A stretch of DNA of 64,000 bases from Leguminivora glycinivorella. Taxonomy: Eukaryota; Arthropoda; Insecta; Lepidoptera; Tortricidae. Below the pieces are notes generated by a model. It did not search any database. It was not told the origin of the DNA and was given only the letters and a program-made list of their open reading frames with translations. Shown piece by piece: positions 31,606 through 43,234 of this stretch (position 1 is its first letter; each line of letters starts with the position of its first letter). The stretch is from assembly GCF_023078275.1 (NCBI RefSeq), contig NC_062975.1, positions 21,854,641 through 21,918,640 of the forward strand. Direction: 5' to 3'. Position numbers and translations under genes: made by a program.

Positions 31606-33952
31606 CAGGGTGGTCCAAACCTTGACGTCAAAACGTTTTTTTTTAGATTCCTCATATCATGGGCTATCAGAATATACCCCATGTACAATTGGCTGATTGT
31701 TTGTAGTTTTCGAGTTACCAATTTTTAAAATTTTCTTTCTTGAGAAATTCTTGAGTGAAGAAATTAATTTCTAATAAAAAACTGTTGAGTTTTTTACTAG
31801 TTTATTTTTGTAAAATCATCACTATAAACGGTGCATTTGCTGAAAAAAAAATCAGCGTCATCACTTTGATACAAGTTGAATAAAAAAAATACCAACTTCA
31901 AAGTTTTGCGTTCAAAACACACTACATACATACAATTTTCGGTAATTTTACAACGTGCGTTGTAAAGTTAGTATTTTTTCCAACTTGCATCAAATTGAGT
32001 AAGCTGATTTTTTTTCGTGTGTGTGTGGATTGAGTGAGCACCTTCCGAAAATAAAAAAAAATATGCTGATCATTTAGTAAAAGTTCTAAAACAATTGTAA
32101 AACGAATCTCTGAATTTGTAAAAAGATAAATCAAAAGATACAGCCATTAACATGTGCTCACTCAGTTCTCACAAACTACCAACGAAAACAGTGAATATAT
32201 TCATTTAACATATAATATTTATATACTAACATTTAGTAAAAAATAGGCCAACCTACCTCTATAAATATTAGATCACCTAGTGACGTATTAAATTTTTTAC
32301 AAATAGTTTCTTATGCTCACTCAATCCACACACTTTTGAAAAGCCGAATTTTGATGAAAAACATAAGATTTAGACCGCTATTATATGTGTATAGTTTAGT
32401 AAAAGTGAAATGGGAATTTGTAAAATACAAAACGAACCACTAACGTGTCAGGTTTTTTTATAATAAATTTTTGTAAGTGCTCACTCAGTCCACACGTTTT
32501 GAGAAAGTTAAAAATGTAAATATCTTACGATTTGTAGCACCTAAGACACTCGAAAGTACTTCAACATTTAGTAAAAATTTTTACTAAATATCCACCATCT
32601 AATATTTTATATTCGTTGTCTGGTTTTAAAGATATTCAGACATAACTTTTCTCATACAAATGTATCAAGCAGGGTGACCACACTATGTCGGCTCCTGATT
32701 TTCCCCACCTTCCCATTGTCATATTGAGATTGGGGAGTTTCGTTCAATTTTGATAATAGTTTACCGGATTTGTAAGTGGGAGCGAGAAAAGAATAACTAT
32801 TTCTCGCTCCCACTTACAAATCCGGTACGCTCATCTGTTAGCGCGATTAGATTACCAGGTTCTGGTTTCTTACTAGTGAAGTATTATATTCTTTGTTTCT
32901 TACCAATTATCATTCATGTCGTTTTTAATGCATGCATGTCGATATGGTTATTATCCTGACGTCGATAAAAATTACACAATACACATCATCACTAGGCCAA
33001 GAACATAATCTAAAAACAGTTTGCAGGTGGATAATTAATATGGTATTAGTTTAATATTATCAAAATTGAACGAACGAAACTCCCCAATCTCAATATGACA
33101 ATGGGAAGGTGGGGAAAATCAGGAGCCGACATAGTGTGGTCACCCTACTTGATACATTTGTATGAGAAAAGTTATGTCTGAATATCTTTAAAACCAGACA
33201 ACTAATATTAAATATTAGATGGTGGATATTTAGTAAAAATTTTTACTAAATGTTGAAGTACTTTCGAGTGTCTTAGGTGCTACAAATCGTAAGATATTTA
33301 CATTTTTAACTTTCTCAAAACGTGTGGACTGAGTGAGCACTTACAAAAATTTATTATAAAAAACCTGACACGTTAGTGGTTCGTTTTGTATTTTACAAAT
33401 TCCCATTTCACTTTTACTAAACTATACACATATAATAGCGGTCTAAATCTTATGTTTTTCATCAAAATTCGGCTTTTCAAAAGTGTGTGGATTGAGTGAG
33501 CATAAGAAACTATTTGTAAAAAATTTAATACGTCACTAGGTGATCTAATATTTATAGAGGTAGGTTGGCCTATTTTTTACTAAATGTTAGTATATAAATA
33601 TTATATGTTAAATGAATATATTCACTGTTTTCGTTGGTAGTTTGTGAGAACTGAGTGAGCACATGTTAATGGCTGTATCTTTTGATTTATCTTTTTACAA
33701 ATTCAGAGATTCGTTTTACAATTGTTTTAGAACTTTTACTATTTTTTTCCTGTAATCCATCGTTTGTAGTGACAATTATGCAAAAAGAAACTACTAAAAA
33801 GACTCAACCTTTTTTATTTAGGAAAAAAAATCAAAAATTCGTAACTCAAAAACTACAAAAAATCGGCTAATATACATGGGGGTATAATCTGATAGCCCAA
33901 TGATGTGAGGAATCTAAAAAAAATTCTTGACGTTAAGGTTTGGACCACCCTG
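31606..33952. mobile_element. 2.35-kb foldback element with TA duplication
   Basis: The termini CAGGGTGGTCCAAACCTTGA and complement are flanked by TA on both sides, as in Tc1/mariner-type insertions. About 700-bp arms (roughly 32040-32758 and 33060-33740) are nearly identical inverted repeats around a 300-bp centre. Each arm holds about four 155-165-bp units marked by TTTAGTAAAA and GTGCTCACTCARTCCACAC. No coding capacity. Confidence 0.88.
32762..32826. repeat. Perfect hairpin at the centre of the foldback
   Basis: TACCGGATTTGTAAGTGGGA continuing to GCGAGAAA pairs perfectly with the right arm (28-bp arms, loop about 9 nt). Probably a separate small insertion in the foldback centre. Confidence 0.85.
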
Positions 33953-34153
33953 TATGTATAACGTTTGTATAAGAGTCACGTTGTAGAGAAAACACAAGAT
34001 ACGAATAAGAAAAGTAAATTTTGAAATAGTTTGTTTATGGCTAGTACAGTAGTAGGTAGTAAACATGTGTTTCACAGATGTCACATGTTTTAGACACGCG
34101 TCTACAGAAAACCTAGAAAGAATATGTGTTATATTACAATATAACTTAGGTAT

Positions 34154-34473
34154 CATCCTCCTTGCGTTATCCCGGCATTTGCCACGGCTCATGGGAGCCT
34201 GGGGTCCGCTTTGACAACTAACCCCAAGATTTGGCGAAGGCACTAGTTTTACGAAAGCGACTGCCATCTGACCATTCAACCCGAAGGGTAACTAGGCCTT
34301 ATTGGGATTAGTCCGGTTTCCTCACGATGTTTTCCTTCACCGAAAAGCGACTGGCAAATATTAAATGACATTTCGCACATAAGTTCCAAAAAACTCATTG
34401 GTACGAGTCGGGGTTCGAACCCGCGACCTCCGGATTGAAAGTCGCACGCACTTACCGCCAGGCCATCAGCGCT
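34154..34473 (-). mobile_element. Full-length tRNA-derived SINE with 14-bp target duplication
   Basis: On the minus strand the head GCGCTGATGGCCTGGCGGTA holds the A box and GGTTCGAACCC the B box. The body ends near GGGATAACGCAAGGAGGATG. The exact duplication TATAACTTAGGTAT is at 34140-34153 and 34474-34487. Truncated relatives are at 24794-24860 and 56400-56595. Confidence 0.92.
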
Positions 34474-34734
34474 TATAACTTAGGTATACTCGTATAGATA
34501 CAAAGTCCCCCTACCCAACAAAAGCAATTGGTTTGGTTTTGCCTACATTATTTCGAATGCATGCACCAATCAGGGTTTGTATCTCCAATTATGTACCTAT
34601 TATTTATTATTATATAAAATTATAATATGTCATTAGTTATTAAAGCCTATTAGTTAGGAAAATAATCAACTATCGAGTCGCTTTTGTATGAGAGTAAGGA
34701 ACTAAGGACACTTACGTATTGCTATGATAAATAG

Positions 34735-34885
34735 CAACAAAAAAAACTAAATCAAAATCGGTTCATCCGTTCGAGAGCTACGATGCCACAGACAGACACA
34801 CACAGACAGACAGACAGACAAACAGACACACAGACAGACACGTCAAACTTATAACACCCCTTCGTTTTTGCGTCAAATTTTGTAC
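34735..34885 (+). repeat. Interspersed repeat family A, copy 2
   Basis: TCGGTTCATCCGTTCGAGAG, a CAGACA-rich stretch and CGTCAAACTTATAACACCCC as in 22728-22931. Interrupted before its end. Confidence 0.75.
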
Positions 34886-34974
34886 TGAAGTTGATTCTTG
34901 CCTGTAATTTTAAATATGTCTCAGGGGTTAAAAGATTAACGAGGCAAATTTTTTTTGAAAAAAACCCGATTGCG

Positions 34975-35708
34975 ACATAGTGGACCGATTTTCATGAAAC
35001 ATGGCTAAGAACGTGCTAAGAACCCTCCCGACAATTCAGCTTTCAAACAAAAAAAAAAAAAATCTAATGATCCATTGAAATCGTATCAATTAAGGGGTGT
35101 CGCCTTGCATCAAATGAGGTAGTTCTAATTTGTATTATATATTATTAGAGATGAAATAGTAATGTCAAATCCAAGTTTTCCACCTCGAAAGCCCATGGGG
35201 TCATAATTAAATTCATGAAAATCCGTAAAATTTCATGACTTTTTCTGACTTTTGTTAAATTTTACCACCAAAAACTTTTTGAACGGCAAAAGTGGCTATG
35301 AACAATTTGATTACAAATTTTGTCTACTTTAAATTGTGTATAGTGACTTTTGCCGTACCATGGGTACTTTGTTGAAAAAAATCACAAATGCTGAAATTTT
35401 TTAAGGTTTTTCGTGTATTTAATAATGACCCCATTGGCTTTCGAGGTGGAAAACTTAGATGCCGCATAACTATTGCATATACAACAATATGAAACACCAA
35501 TTAGAACTACCTCATTTGATGCAAGGCTGAATGTACGATTTCAATGGATCATAAATCGCTTTTCCGCACGGGAGTTACGATGCCACAGACAGACACACAC
35601 ACAGACAGACACGCGCACAGACATACACACACTCAAACAGACAGACACACAGACAAACAGATAGACATGTCAAACTTATAACACCCCGTCGTTTTTGCGT
35701 CGGGGGTT
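34975..35708 (+). repeat. Family A repeat interrupted by a foldback
   Basis: Family A sequence runs from GACATAGTGGACCGATTTTC (34975) to about 35045 and resumes at about 35560 to 35708. Between them is an inverted repeat whose arms contain ATCCATTGAAATCGTA and ACCTCGAAAGCC with their complements (about 35068-35557), around a 140-bp centre. Confidence 0.7.
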
Positions 35709-35798
35709 AAAAATTAGTTAGAGAAGATCCAGTAAAAATTAAATGCGCATCAAAACCACTTCTAAACTTTACCAAATTGTAGAATGCGACTCGAACTA

Positions 35799-36065
35799 AG
35801 CAGTTCTCAAAAAGTTTGTACATAGCCACGTTAGCAAATTTTAATTGATCCTATTTTGTTACCAACATTTAGTAAGTCGACTTTCGTGAGATATATACAG
35901 GATAATTGTTATAATTAAAAAATATAGATACGAGAGAACCTTAATGACGAAATAAAACTTATTAAAATCTCAATTCATCAAAAAAAATCTTGGTAGCAAA
36001 ATAGGAATAATAAAATCAATTTTTACTTTTTCCTTAATTTTTGTACAAACTTTTTGAGAACTGCT
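35799..36065. mobile_element. MITE family D, copy 1
   Basis: The termini AGCAGTTCTCAAAAAGTTTG and complement are flanked by a 6-bp duplication GAACTA (35793-35798 and 36066-36071). The copy at 41231-41484 is in opposite orientation. No ORF. Confidence 0.85.
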
Positions 36066-36071
36066 GAACTA

Positions 36072-36109
36072 CACGTGGTAGCGTCAAATGACGCGCCACG
36101 TGCCACGTG
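36072..36109. promoter_or_regulatory. Cluster of three canonical E-boxes
   Basis: CACGTG at 36072-36077, 36097-36102 and 36104-36109. The last two are separated by one base. CACGTG is the site bound by CLOCK-CYCLE and by CWO itself. Location upstream of the cwo ATG on the transcribed side fits cis-regulation, which is inference. Confidence 0.5.
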
Positions 36110-36540
36110 TTAACCTGCGTCACGGCCGCCCTAGCCTTCATTCTATATTCTCAACTACATACACGTAATGTGTTAGTTATATCTATCCGAAGTGACAGTA
36201 TGTAAGTAATAGTTATAATATGTAGTATATTACGATACAAGTGCGTACCGTCCCTTCGGTCGTGTTTTAATTTATCGCCACTCGTTTCGAACTTCCTTTT
36301 TTCCGCACTAGTTATAACGTTGTACGTGGTTGTCAATGAACAAATACATAAGAAGGTACAAATACATAAAGTGGTACAACCTTTCTCTGTGAACCTGACG
36401 AAGTCAAAATACTTAACTTCTTTAAAATAAAACCCTAGTACGTTTCCATGGTCATCATCTCCAAGTGAAAGTCAAGTTTCATTCAAGATTTAAATGCTTT
36501 CACATATAAAACTATTTGTGTTTAAAAAAGGAGGATTTAA

Positions 36541-36915
36541 AGGATGGATGAGAGGAGAGTAGCGAAGAAAGTATATGACAAAAGAGTGGAAGGGTCAGTT
36601 GGAAGTGGAAGACCTAGGCGAACTTTTCTTGTTCAAATCGGGGAAATATTGCAAAAAGGCCAGGGGGCCGATTTTTGAGTCTCACGGCGTTCGAATTCAG
36701 AAAATTGTCACTGAAAATAATAGGCAATTCACCGTTTTCAACCGGTATTTTAGTGACAGTGAGACTCAAAAATCGGCCCCCAGGCCAGAAGTACTCGAAA
36801 CCGATGAGCGTGTATGAGAAACGTTATGAAAGTGTGTGAAGCGAAAGTGATTTGTCAGGATCGTAGTAACTGGAAATCCGTGATCTCTGCCTACCCCTCT
36901 GGGAAACAGGCGTGA
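36541..36915 (+). pseudogene. LINE ORF2 C-terminus, interrupted by a MITE
   Basis: The frame reads VYDKRVEGSVGSGRPRRTF, then VQIGEILQKGQ, and after the insertion TRN, then ACMRNVMKVCEAKVICQDRS, then NWKSVISAYPSGKQA and stop. This is the typical end of a lepidopteran LINE ORF2. A stop codon replaces an Arg after the insertion, and a (TATG)n tail follows at 36917-36930. Confidence 0.75.
36664..36781. mobile_element. GGGGCCGATTTTTGAGTCTC MITE, copy 1
   Basis: Inverted GGGGCCGATTTTTGAGTCTC ends. AGGCCAG is duplicated at 36657-36663 and 36782-36788 within the LINE fragment. Two more copies are at 47542-47658 and 47663-47788. Confidence 0.85.
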
Positions 36916-37212
36916 TTGTATGTATGTATGTGTTTAAAAAACATGAAAAAATATTTCTGCTCTTCTAGTGATAAGTTGAGATTTCAAAAGGGCTAAGATG
37001 TCTGTCAAACCATGTCTGTCACGTTCTAACAAGTATGTAAGTGCGAAAGTGACGCATGATATGACAAGTGACAAAAACACGACCACGGGACCCCGTACCT
37101 AATCCTGACAAGGGATCAAAAATCCTGACGTGTCAGGGAAAATCCTGATCCTGTCGAATCAATAGGTCCCTTTGTGGAAACAGTTCCCACTGAACGAAAT
37201 TTATAACGGTTT

Positions 37213-37414
37213 TGCGAACGAAATAAAATGGTATTTGGGACCGGGTTCCTGGGAAACACATTATTCCATCGCTAAACAAATCCCTATCTCATCAATTCAT
37301 CACCTCACGTCATTGCGAACGAAATAAAATGGTATTTGGGACCGGGTTCCTGGGAAACACATTATTCCATCGCTAAACAAATCCCTATCTCATCAATTCA
37401 TCACCTCACGTCAG
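37213..37414 (+). repeat. Tandem 101-bp duplication
   Basis: Units 37213-37313 and 37314-37414 appear identical, from GCGAACGAAATAAAATGG to CACCTCACGTCA. No element boundaries were seen, so this is a local duplication. Confidence 0.85.
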
Positions 37415-38446
37415 ATTATTGAAAGAACGTTGGTAACGTATCTGTCACGTGTTTTATCACGTTTCCGGCGGTTGCTGGGTTGTTTTGAATTAAGTACCGT
37501 GTCTTAAGAGTCAACCAAACCCACTCAGAGCTACCATACAGACGAAATTACGCAATTTACGATCTCATTTTAAAACTCCAACATGGAAGTTGACAATGAC
37601 ATTGAACATTTATTGTAACACTAGCGGCCCGCCCCTGCTACGAATCAATCAATGAAATTATAGTGTAATAATGGAAAGAAGGATTAGTTACAATTGCCCC
37701 CAAATCGAGATTTGCACCGCTGTACCTTATCTAATATTGTCAGTTTGGTCCAGTAACAAGTCACAAAAATATCTGAAAAGAACACGCTTTTATGTCCATA
37801 ATATTGTAATCGTGTTTCATACATTTTTTTTTATAACGGGTTACATAATACGGATTTTTAAATTGTTAAAAACGTGACTGTTAGGTTCGTGTGACTCTTA
37901 ACTTACGTGATATAAAGAAAAACAAGTCAGTCAAGGATTTCCGATTGGGCGACTACCGTAAACATACAGGAAAATTTTGAACAAGATATTGGCTTCGCGG
38001 TAAAAAGGGGATTTAACACGTGTTTAACACATTTATCCTATCAATCCTATGGTTAATCTACATACCTACATATAATCACGCCGGTATCCTGTATCCCCTC
38101 TCGCCTACAAATTTAACCCGCAAATCGCTAAGGAAAATAAATAATAATTAGATACTGATTTAATTTAGATTGATTAATAGAGAGAGATAGAGATAATTTG
38201 TAAATATACATAAGGTAACGGACCCAATCATGGACAGTTTAAGAAAAAATTTCGCCTGTTTTTGATATTTCACTGATAAATGTAAAAATTCTACCGCTAA
38301 GCGTGTTAAATCTTGAATGTCCTATCCTTCTTTTACATTTCAAGCGTATTGCAGAATAGATACTCCTATTGGTTTCTTCATAGTTAACAAATTAAAACTA
38401 GGTGTTTTTTCTCCAATTATGGACGGCAGATCTCCAGTTAGATCAA
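37415..38446. other. Probable cwo 5' intron sequence
   Basis: AT-rich, with CACGTG at 37446-37451 and 38017-38022. No exon recognised. Confidence 0.4.
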
Positions 38447-41207
38447 GAGCCCAGGCCCGCCAGACCTTCCTCAAATTCTCAAGGATGAAACTTTGGGACA
38501 ATGTAGAGTTCACATCGGCGTTTAATGTGTGCATATTTTCTAGTTCGGCCCATCGGCCAATTTTTTGCTATCAAGTGATGAAGGTGAAAAAAAAAAGTGC
38601 TTACTTTCCTTAAATTCTCAAGGCTGATTTTTATATATGTGTTAGAGCACGTTGTTAGAAATTGGTTATCATCAATGCTAGACCGTTTCCGCCGGCCATA
38701 ACTTTTACCAGACGCGACAAAGTTGGCAAACAACGACTCTAACTTACCTCATTTTCTCAAGCCTGATTTTGATATATGATACGCAGGGACCTATAACTAG
38801 ACCGTTTGTAAGCAGCCAGACCAATCGGATGGACCCAACCATCTGCCAGACCGACTTAAAGTTTCGATATGAGCATTAGTAGAATTGAAATATTCCAGGT
38901 CTATAAAAGCTAAAAACTTGAATTTTCTACATTAAGCTACGTGTATATTGTATACTTGACGTAATAAGCGACTTTCAAAAATTTTATTTCTAAGGAAATA
39001 AAAAAATGAAAGTTTATATGTGGTGCAAGATTAATTTTAAGCTATGAATTTTATTTACACTGCGTAAGTACATGTGTATTTTATTATAAATATAACTTTT
39101 ACCAGACGCGACAAAGTTGGCAAAAAACGACTCTAACTTACCTCATTTTCTCAAGCCTGATTTTGATATATGATACGCTGGGACCTGTAACTAGACCGTT
39201 TGTAAGCAGCCAGACCAATCGGATGGACCCAACCATCCGCCAGACCGACTTAAAGTTTCGATATGAGCATTAGTAGAATTGAAATATTCCGGGTCTATAA
39301 AAGCTAAAAACTTTAATTTTCTACATTAAGCTACGTGTATATTGTATACTTGACGTAATAAGCGACTTTCAAAAATTTTATTTCTAAGGAAATAAAAAAA
39401 TGAAAGTTTATATGTGGTGCAAGATTAATTTTAAGCTATGAATTTTATTTACACTGCGTAAGTACATGTGTATTTTATTATAAATATAACTTTTACCAGA
39501 CGCGACAAAGTTGGCAAAAAACAACTCTAACTTACCTCATTTTCTCAAGCCTGATTTTGGTATATGATACGCAGGGACCTGTAACCAGACCGTTTGTAAG
39601 CAGCCAGACCAATCGGATGGACCCAACCATCCGCCAGACCGACTTAAAGTTTCGAAATGAGCATTAGTAGAATTGAAATATTCCGGGTCTATAAAAGCTA
39701 AAAACTTGAATTTTCTACATTAACTACCTTGTTCGACGACCGAAAAAAAAGTTTAATTTACTTTTCTTCTTTTATTTATAATAAAATACACATGTAGTTA
39801 CGCAGTGTAAATAAAATTCATAGCTTAAAATTAGTCTTGCACCACATATAAACTTTAATTTTTTTATTTCCTTAGAAGTAAAATTTTTGAAAGTCGCTTA
39901 TTACGTCAAGTATACATATACAATATACACGTAGCTTAATGTAGAAAATTCAAGTTTTTAGCTTTTATAGACCCGGAATATTTCAATTCTACTAATGCTC
40001 ATATCGAAACTTTAAGTCGGTCTGGCGGATGGTTGGGTCCATCCGATTGGTCTGGCTGCTTACAAATGGTCTAGTTACAGGTCCCTGCGTATCATATATC
40101 AAAATCAGGCTTGAGAAAATGAGGTAAGTTAGAGTCGTTTTTTGCCAACTTTGTCGCGTCTGGTAAAAGTTATATTTATAATAAAATACACATGTACTTA
40201 CGCAGTGTAAATAAAATTCATAGCTTAAAATTAATCTTGGACCACATATAAACTTTCATTTTTTTATTTCCTTAGAAGTAACATTTTTGAAAGTCGTTTA
40301 TTACGTCAAGTAATATACACGTAGCTTAATGTAAAAAATTCAAGTTTTTAGCTTTTAAAGACCCGGAATATTTCAATTCTACTAATGCTCATATCGAAAC
40401 TTTAAGTCGGTCTGGCGGATGGTTGGGTCCATCCGATTGGTCTGGCTGCTTACAAATGGTCTAGTTACAGGTCCCTGCGTATCATGTATCAAAATCAGAC
40501 TTGAGAAAATGAGGTAAGTTAGAGTCGTTTTTTGCCAACTTTGTCGCGTCTGGTAAAAGTTATATTTATAATAAAATACACATGTACTTACGCAGTGTAA
40601 ATAAAATTCATAGCTTAAAATTAATCTTGCACCACATATAAACTTTCATTTTTTTATTTCCTTAGAAGTAAAATTTTTGAAAGTCGCTTATTGCGTCAAG
40701 TATACAATATACACGTAGCTTAATGTAGAAAATTCAAGTTTTTAGCTTTTAGAGACCCGGAATATTTCAATTCTACTAATGCTCATATCGAAACTTTAAG
40801 TCGGGTTGGCGGATGGTTGGGTCCATCCGATTGGTCTGGCTGCTTACAAACGGTCTAGTTACAGGTCCCTGCGTATCATATATCAAAATCAGGCTTGAGA
40901 AAATGAGGTAAGTTAGAGTCGTTTTTTGCCAACTTTGTCGCGTCTGGTAAAAGTTATGGCCGGCGGAAACGGTCTGGCATTGATGATAACCAATTTCTAA
41001 CAACGTGCTCTAACACATATATAAAAATCAGCCTTGAGAATTTAAGGAAAGTAAGCACTTTTTTTTTCACCTTCATCACTTGATAGCAAAAAATTGGCCG
41101 ATGGGCCGAACTAGAAAATATGCACACATTAACCGCCGATATGAACTCTACATTGTCCCAAAGTTTCATCCTTGAGAATTTAAGGAAGGTCTGGCGGGCC
41201 TGGGCTC
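38447..41207. repeat. 2.76-kb foldback built from 394-bp units
   Basis: The outer arms (GAGCCCAGGCCCGCCAGACC at 38447 and its complement ending at 41207) are inverted. The left half has three direct units starting near 38701, 39094 and 39489 (period about 394). The right half holds the same units inverted. Every unit contains GAGGTAAGT on one strand. The units are themselves related to the outer-arm modules (CTTAC, then TTCTCAAGGCTG). No ORF. Confidence 0.9.
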
Positions 41208-41230
41208 TGGGTCTACTTCTATCATAATGC

Positions 41231-41484
41231 AGCAGTTCTCAAAAGTTTGTACAAAAATAAAGGAAAAAGTTTTTTGTTTTTATTATTCCTATTTTGTTAC
41301 CAAGATTTTTTTGATGAATTGAGATTTTAGTAAGTTTTATTTCGTCATTAAGGTTCTCTAGTATCTATATTTTCTTAATTATAAAAATTATCCTGTATAT
41401 ATCTCACGAAAGTCGACTTATCAAAATAGGATCAATTAAAATTTGCTGGCGTGGCGTCTATGTACAAACTTTTTGAGAACTGCT
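41231..41484. mobile_element. MITE family D, copy 2
   Basis: Same inverted AGCAGTTCTC and GAGAACTGCT ends as 35799-36065, interior in reverse orientation. It abuts the large foldback. Confidence 0.85.
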
Positions 41485-41566
41485 CAATTATTACTTTAAG
41501 TATAATACTTTAAGTAGGTACCTATATAGTAGGTTTATAAAAAAATATTGTAATGTGTGTTCCTAT

Positions 41567-41661
41567 GTACAGTCGACTACAAAGAGATGTATCCATTTTT
41601 TCACCTTAATACAATGCAATAAGGTGAAAGAGTGTATACATCTCTTTGTAGTCGACCGTAC
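41567..41661. mobile_element. Short hairpin MITE
   Basis: GTACAGTCGACTACAAAGAG and its complement (one mismatch) form arms of about 27 bp around CACCTT and AAGGTG. Confidence 0.85.
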
Positions 41662-41938
41662 ATTTCTGAGTGAATTTGTATTGTATTGTAGACTTAAATA
41701 TTTTTCTCTACAGAGGGTGGGTATAGCCGGGGAGCCCGCGATGCTAAATGTGTACTTACTTCACTTATAGCCAGAGATCTGATTTTTGTGCGTCATCTCA
41801 TACTAAAAGTCATTAAAATGGCGTAAGTCACTAAGAATGTCGCAAATCCGTCCGATCTCTGCTTATAGCTTACTAACTACATAAAAGTATCTCTAAGGAT
41901 CCTCCCGACTAGTGTTTATGTTAACAACCCAAATAACT

Positions 41939-41957
41939 CACGTGAGCGAGGCACGTG
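41939..41957. promoter_or_regulatory. Tandem E-box pair with 7-bp spacer (1)
   Basis: CACGTGAGCGAGGCACGTG: two perfect E-boxes with a 7-bp spacer. Pairs with 6-7-bp spacing are the established high-affinity arrangement for two CLOCK:BMAL1 (CLOCK-CYCLE) heterodimers. Unique-looking sequence flanks it. Confidence 0.6.
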
Positions 41958-42408
41958 TGGTGACATCATGAGCTGGTGCGACCTTTCTTAGTTAGGCATG
42001 TTATAAATACGTAAATATCAACACACATTCGATGATAATTGATAACTTACTTATAATCAAAGACTTATATAACTCCGTATAGACGAATAAAGTCTAAGAA
42101 AAAAAATTACCTTAAAGCCCTAGAGAAAAAGGTACGGTGGCCTAGATGGCGTTACACCTTTGGGGAACGCTCGGCTAGATGGCGCTAATATTAAAACCTG
42201 TCATTTTAACACATATCAAGCTAACAATATGGGCCAAATTGTCAAAACTGAGGTTCAAAAGTTTTAAGCTTGTGTCGAGAGATGGCACTGTGATTACACA
42301 TTTTACTTTGACAGTAACTCTCTATAATACGACTCGATCCTCTTTGCTTATAATAGATAAACCTATCTATCCTATCGTACCTACCTTATAAGTGCACATC
42401 AGCAGCGG

Positions 42409-42522
42409 CTGATCCATAGTCCATACAAGCCAATTCCCACAGGCTTGCCTAAAATTGATTACTAATAGTAAAGTACCTCAGTGTTGCTAGGAGAAATTTT
42501 CACCAGCCGCCCGCAACTGGTG
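42409..42522 (+). repeat. Short interspersed repeat, copy 1
   Basis: From AGCAGCGGCTGATCCATA to AAATTTTCACCAG. An inverted copy is at 50481-50612. No coding. Confidence 0.7.
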
Positions 42523-43234
42523 CACATAGATATACATAACTGATATACAGTCAGGATCAAAAGTAGCGGATCAAAGAATGCTTCAAAAGGGGTAATCAGT
42601 GCTCTGTTTTCAATTCCTTCTGCTTGAAATATAAGTTATAAACTGTTTTGATATTACATTTTTAGCAACGCAGCGCTGGTGGCATCTATTATCGAGTAGT
42701 GGTACTGATAATTTACGCTATTTGACGCATGATTGACGTGTGATTGTCGCTAGATGTCACTTCAAATAACTTGCATTTACTGATGTATGGAGTTACAACT
42801 CTTCCCTTACTTATTCCTCTATGACCGTTCCAAAAAAAGATGACCGTGTCTTTTTATATTGAATACCTACTTAGTAATTAAATTATGACTGCGAACAGAT
42901 TTATTTAAATTCTGAAAGTTATTAAATTAGCAGACATTGTAACTTTTTCAGTCATTTCAGTGCAGCAATGTTGCGTTAAGGGAATATATAACTTATAAAC
43001 ATTACTTATGTCCGAAGCCTGAATTAAAAACAGTAAAAGAGTCTAAATTGATAATCTCCTAAAAATCACATGTATGAATTCCTTTATTTCTACCATTCTG
43101 CATCGAAATTGCTGGAAAAGTTATGTCTGCAATAATGAGTCTGTTGGTACCAAAGTGCCATTCCTTTCACTCTATAACTGGGTAAACACCTTAATACACT
43201 AGCGATATCGTAGGTCGAAGACTTCGCTGTCTCG
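42523..43234. other. Non-coding DNA
   Basis: Mixed sequence without recognised repeat or exon. CpG content rises toward 43200. Confidence 0.35.

Noticed and set aside
34400..34473. tRNA gene on the minus strand
   Set aside because: The tRNA-like head belongs to a SINE with a 14-bp target duplication, and a complete cloverleaf cannot be drawn.
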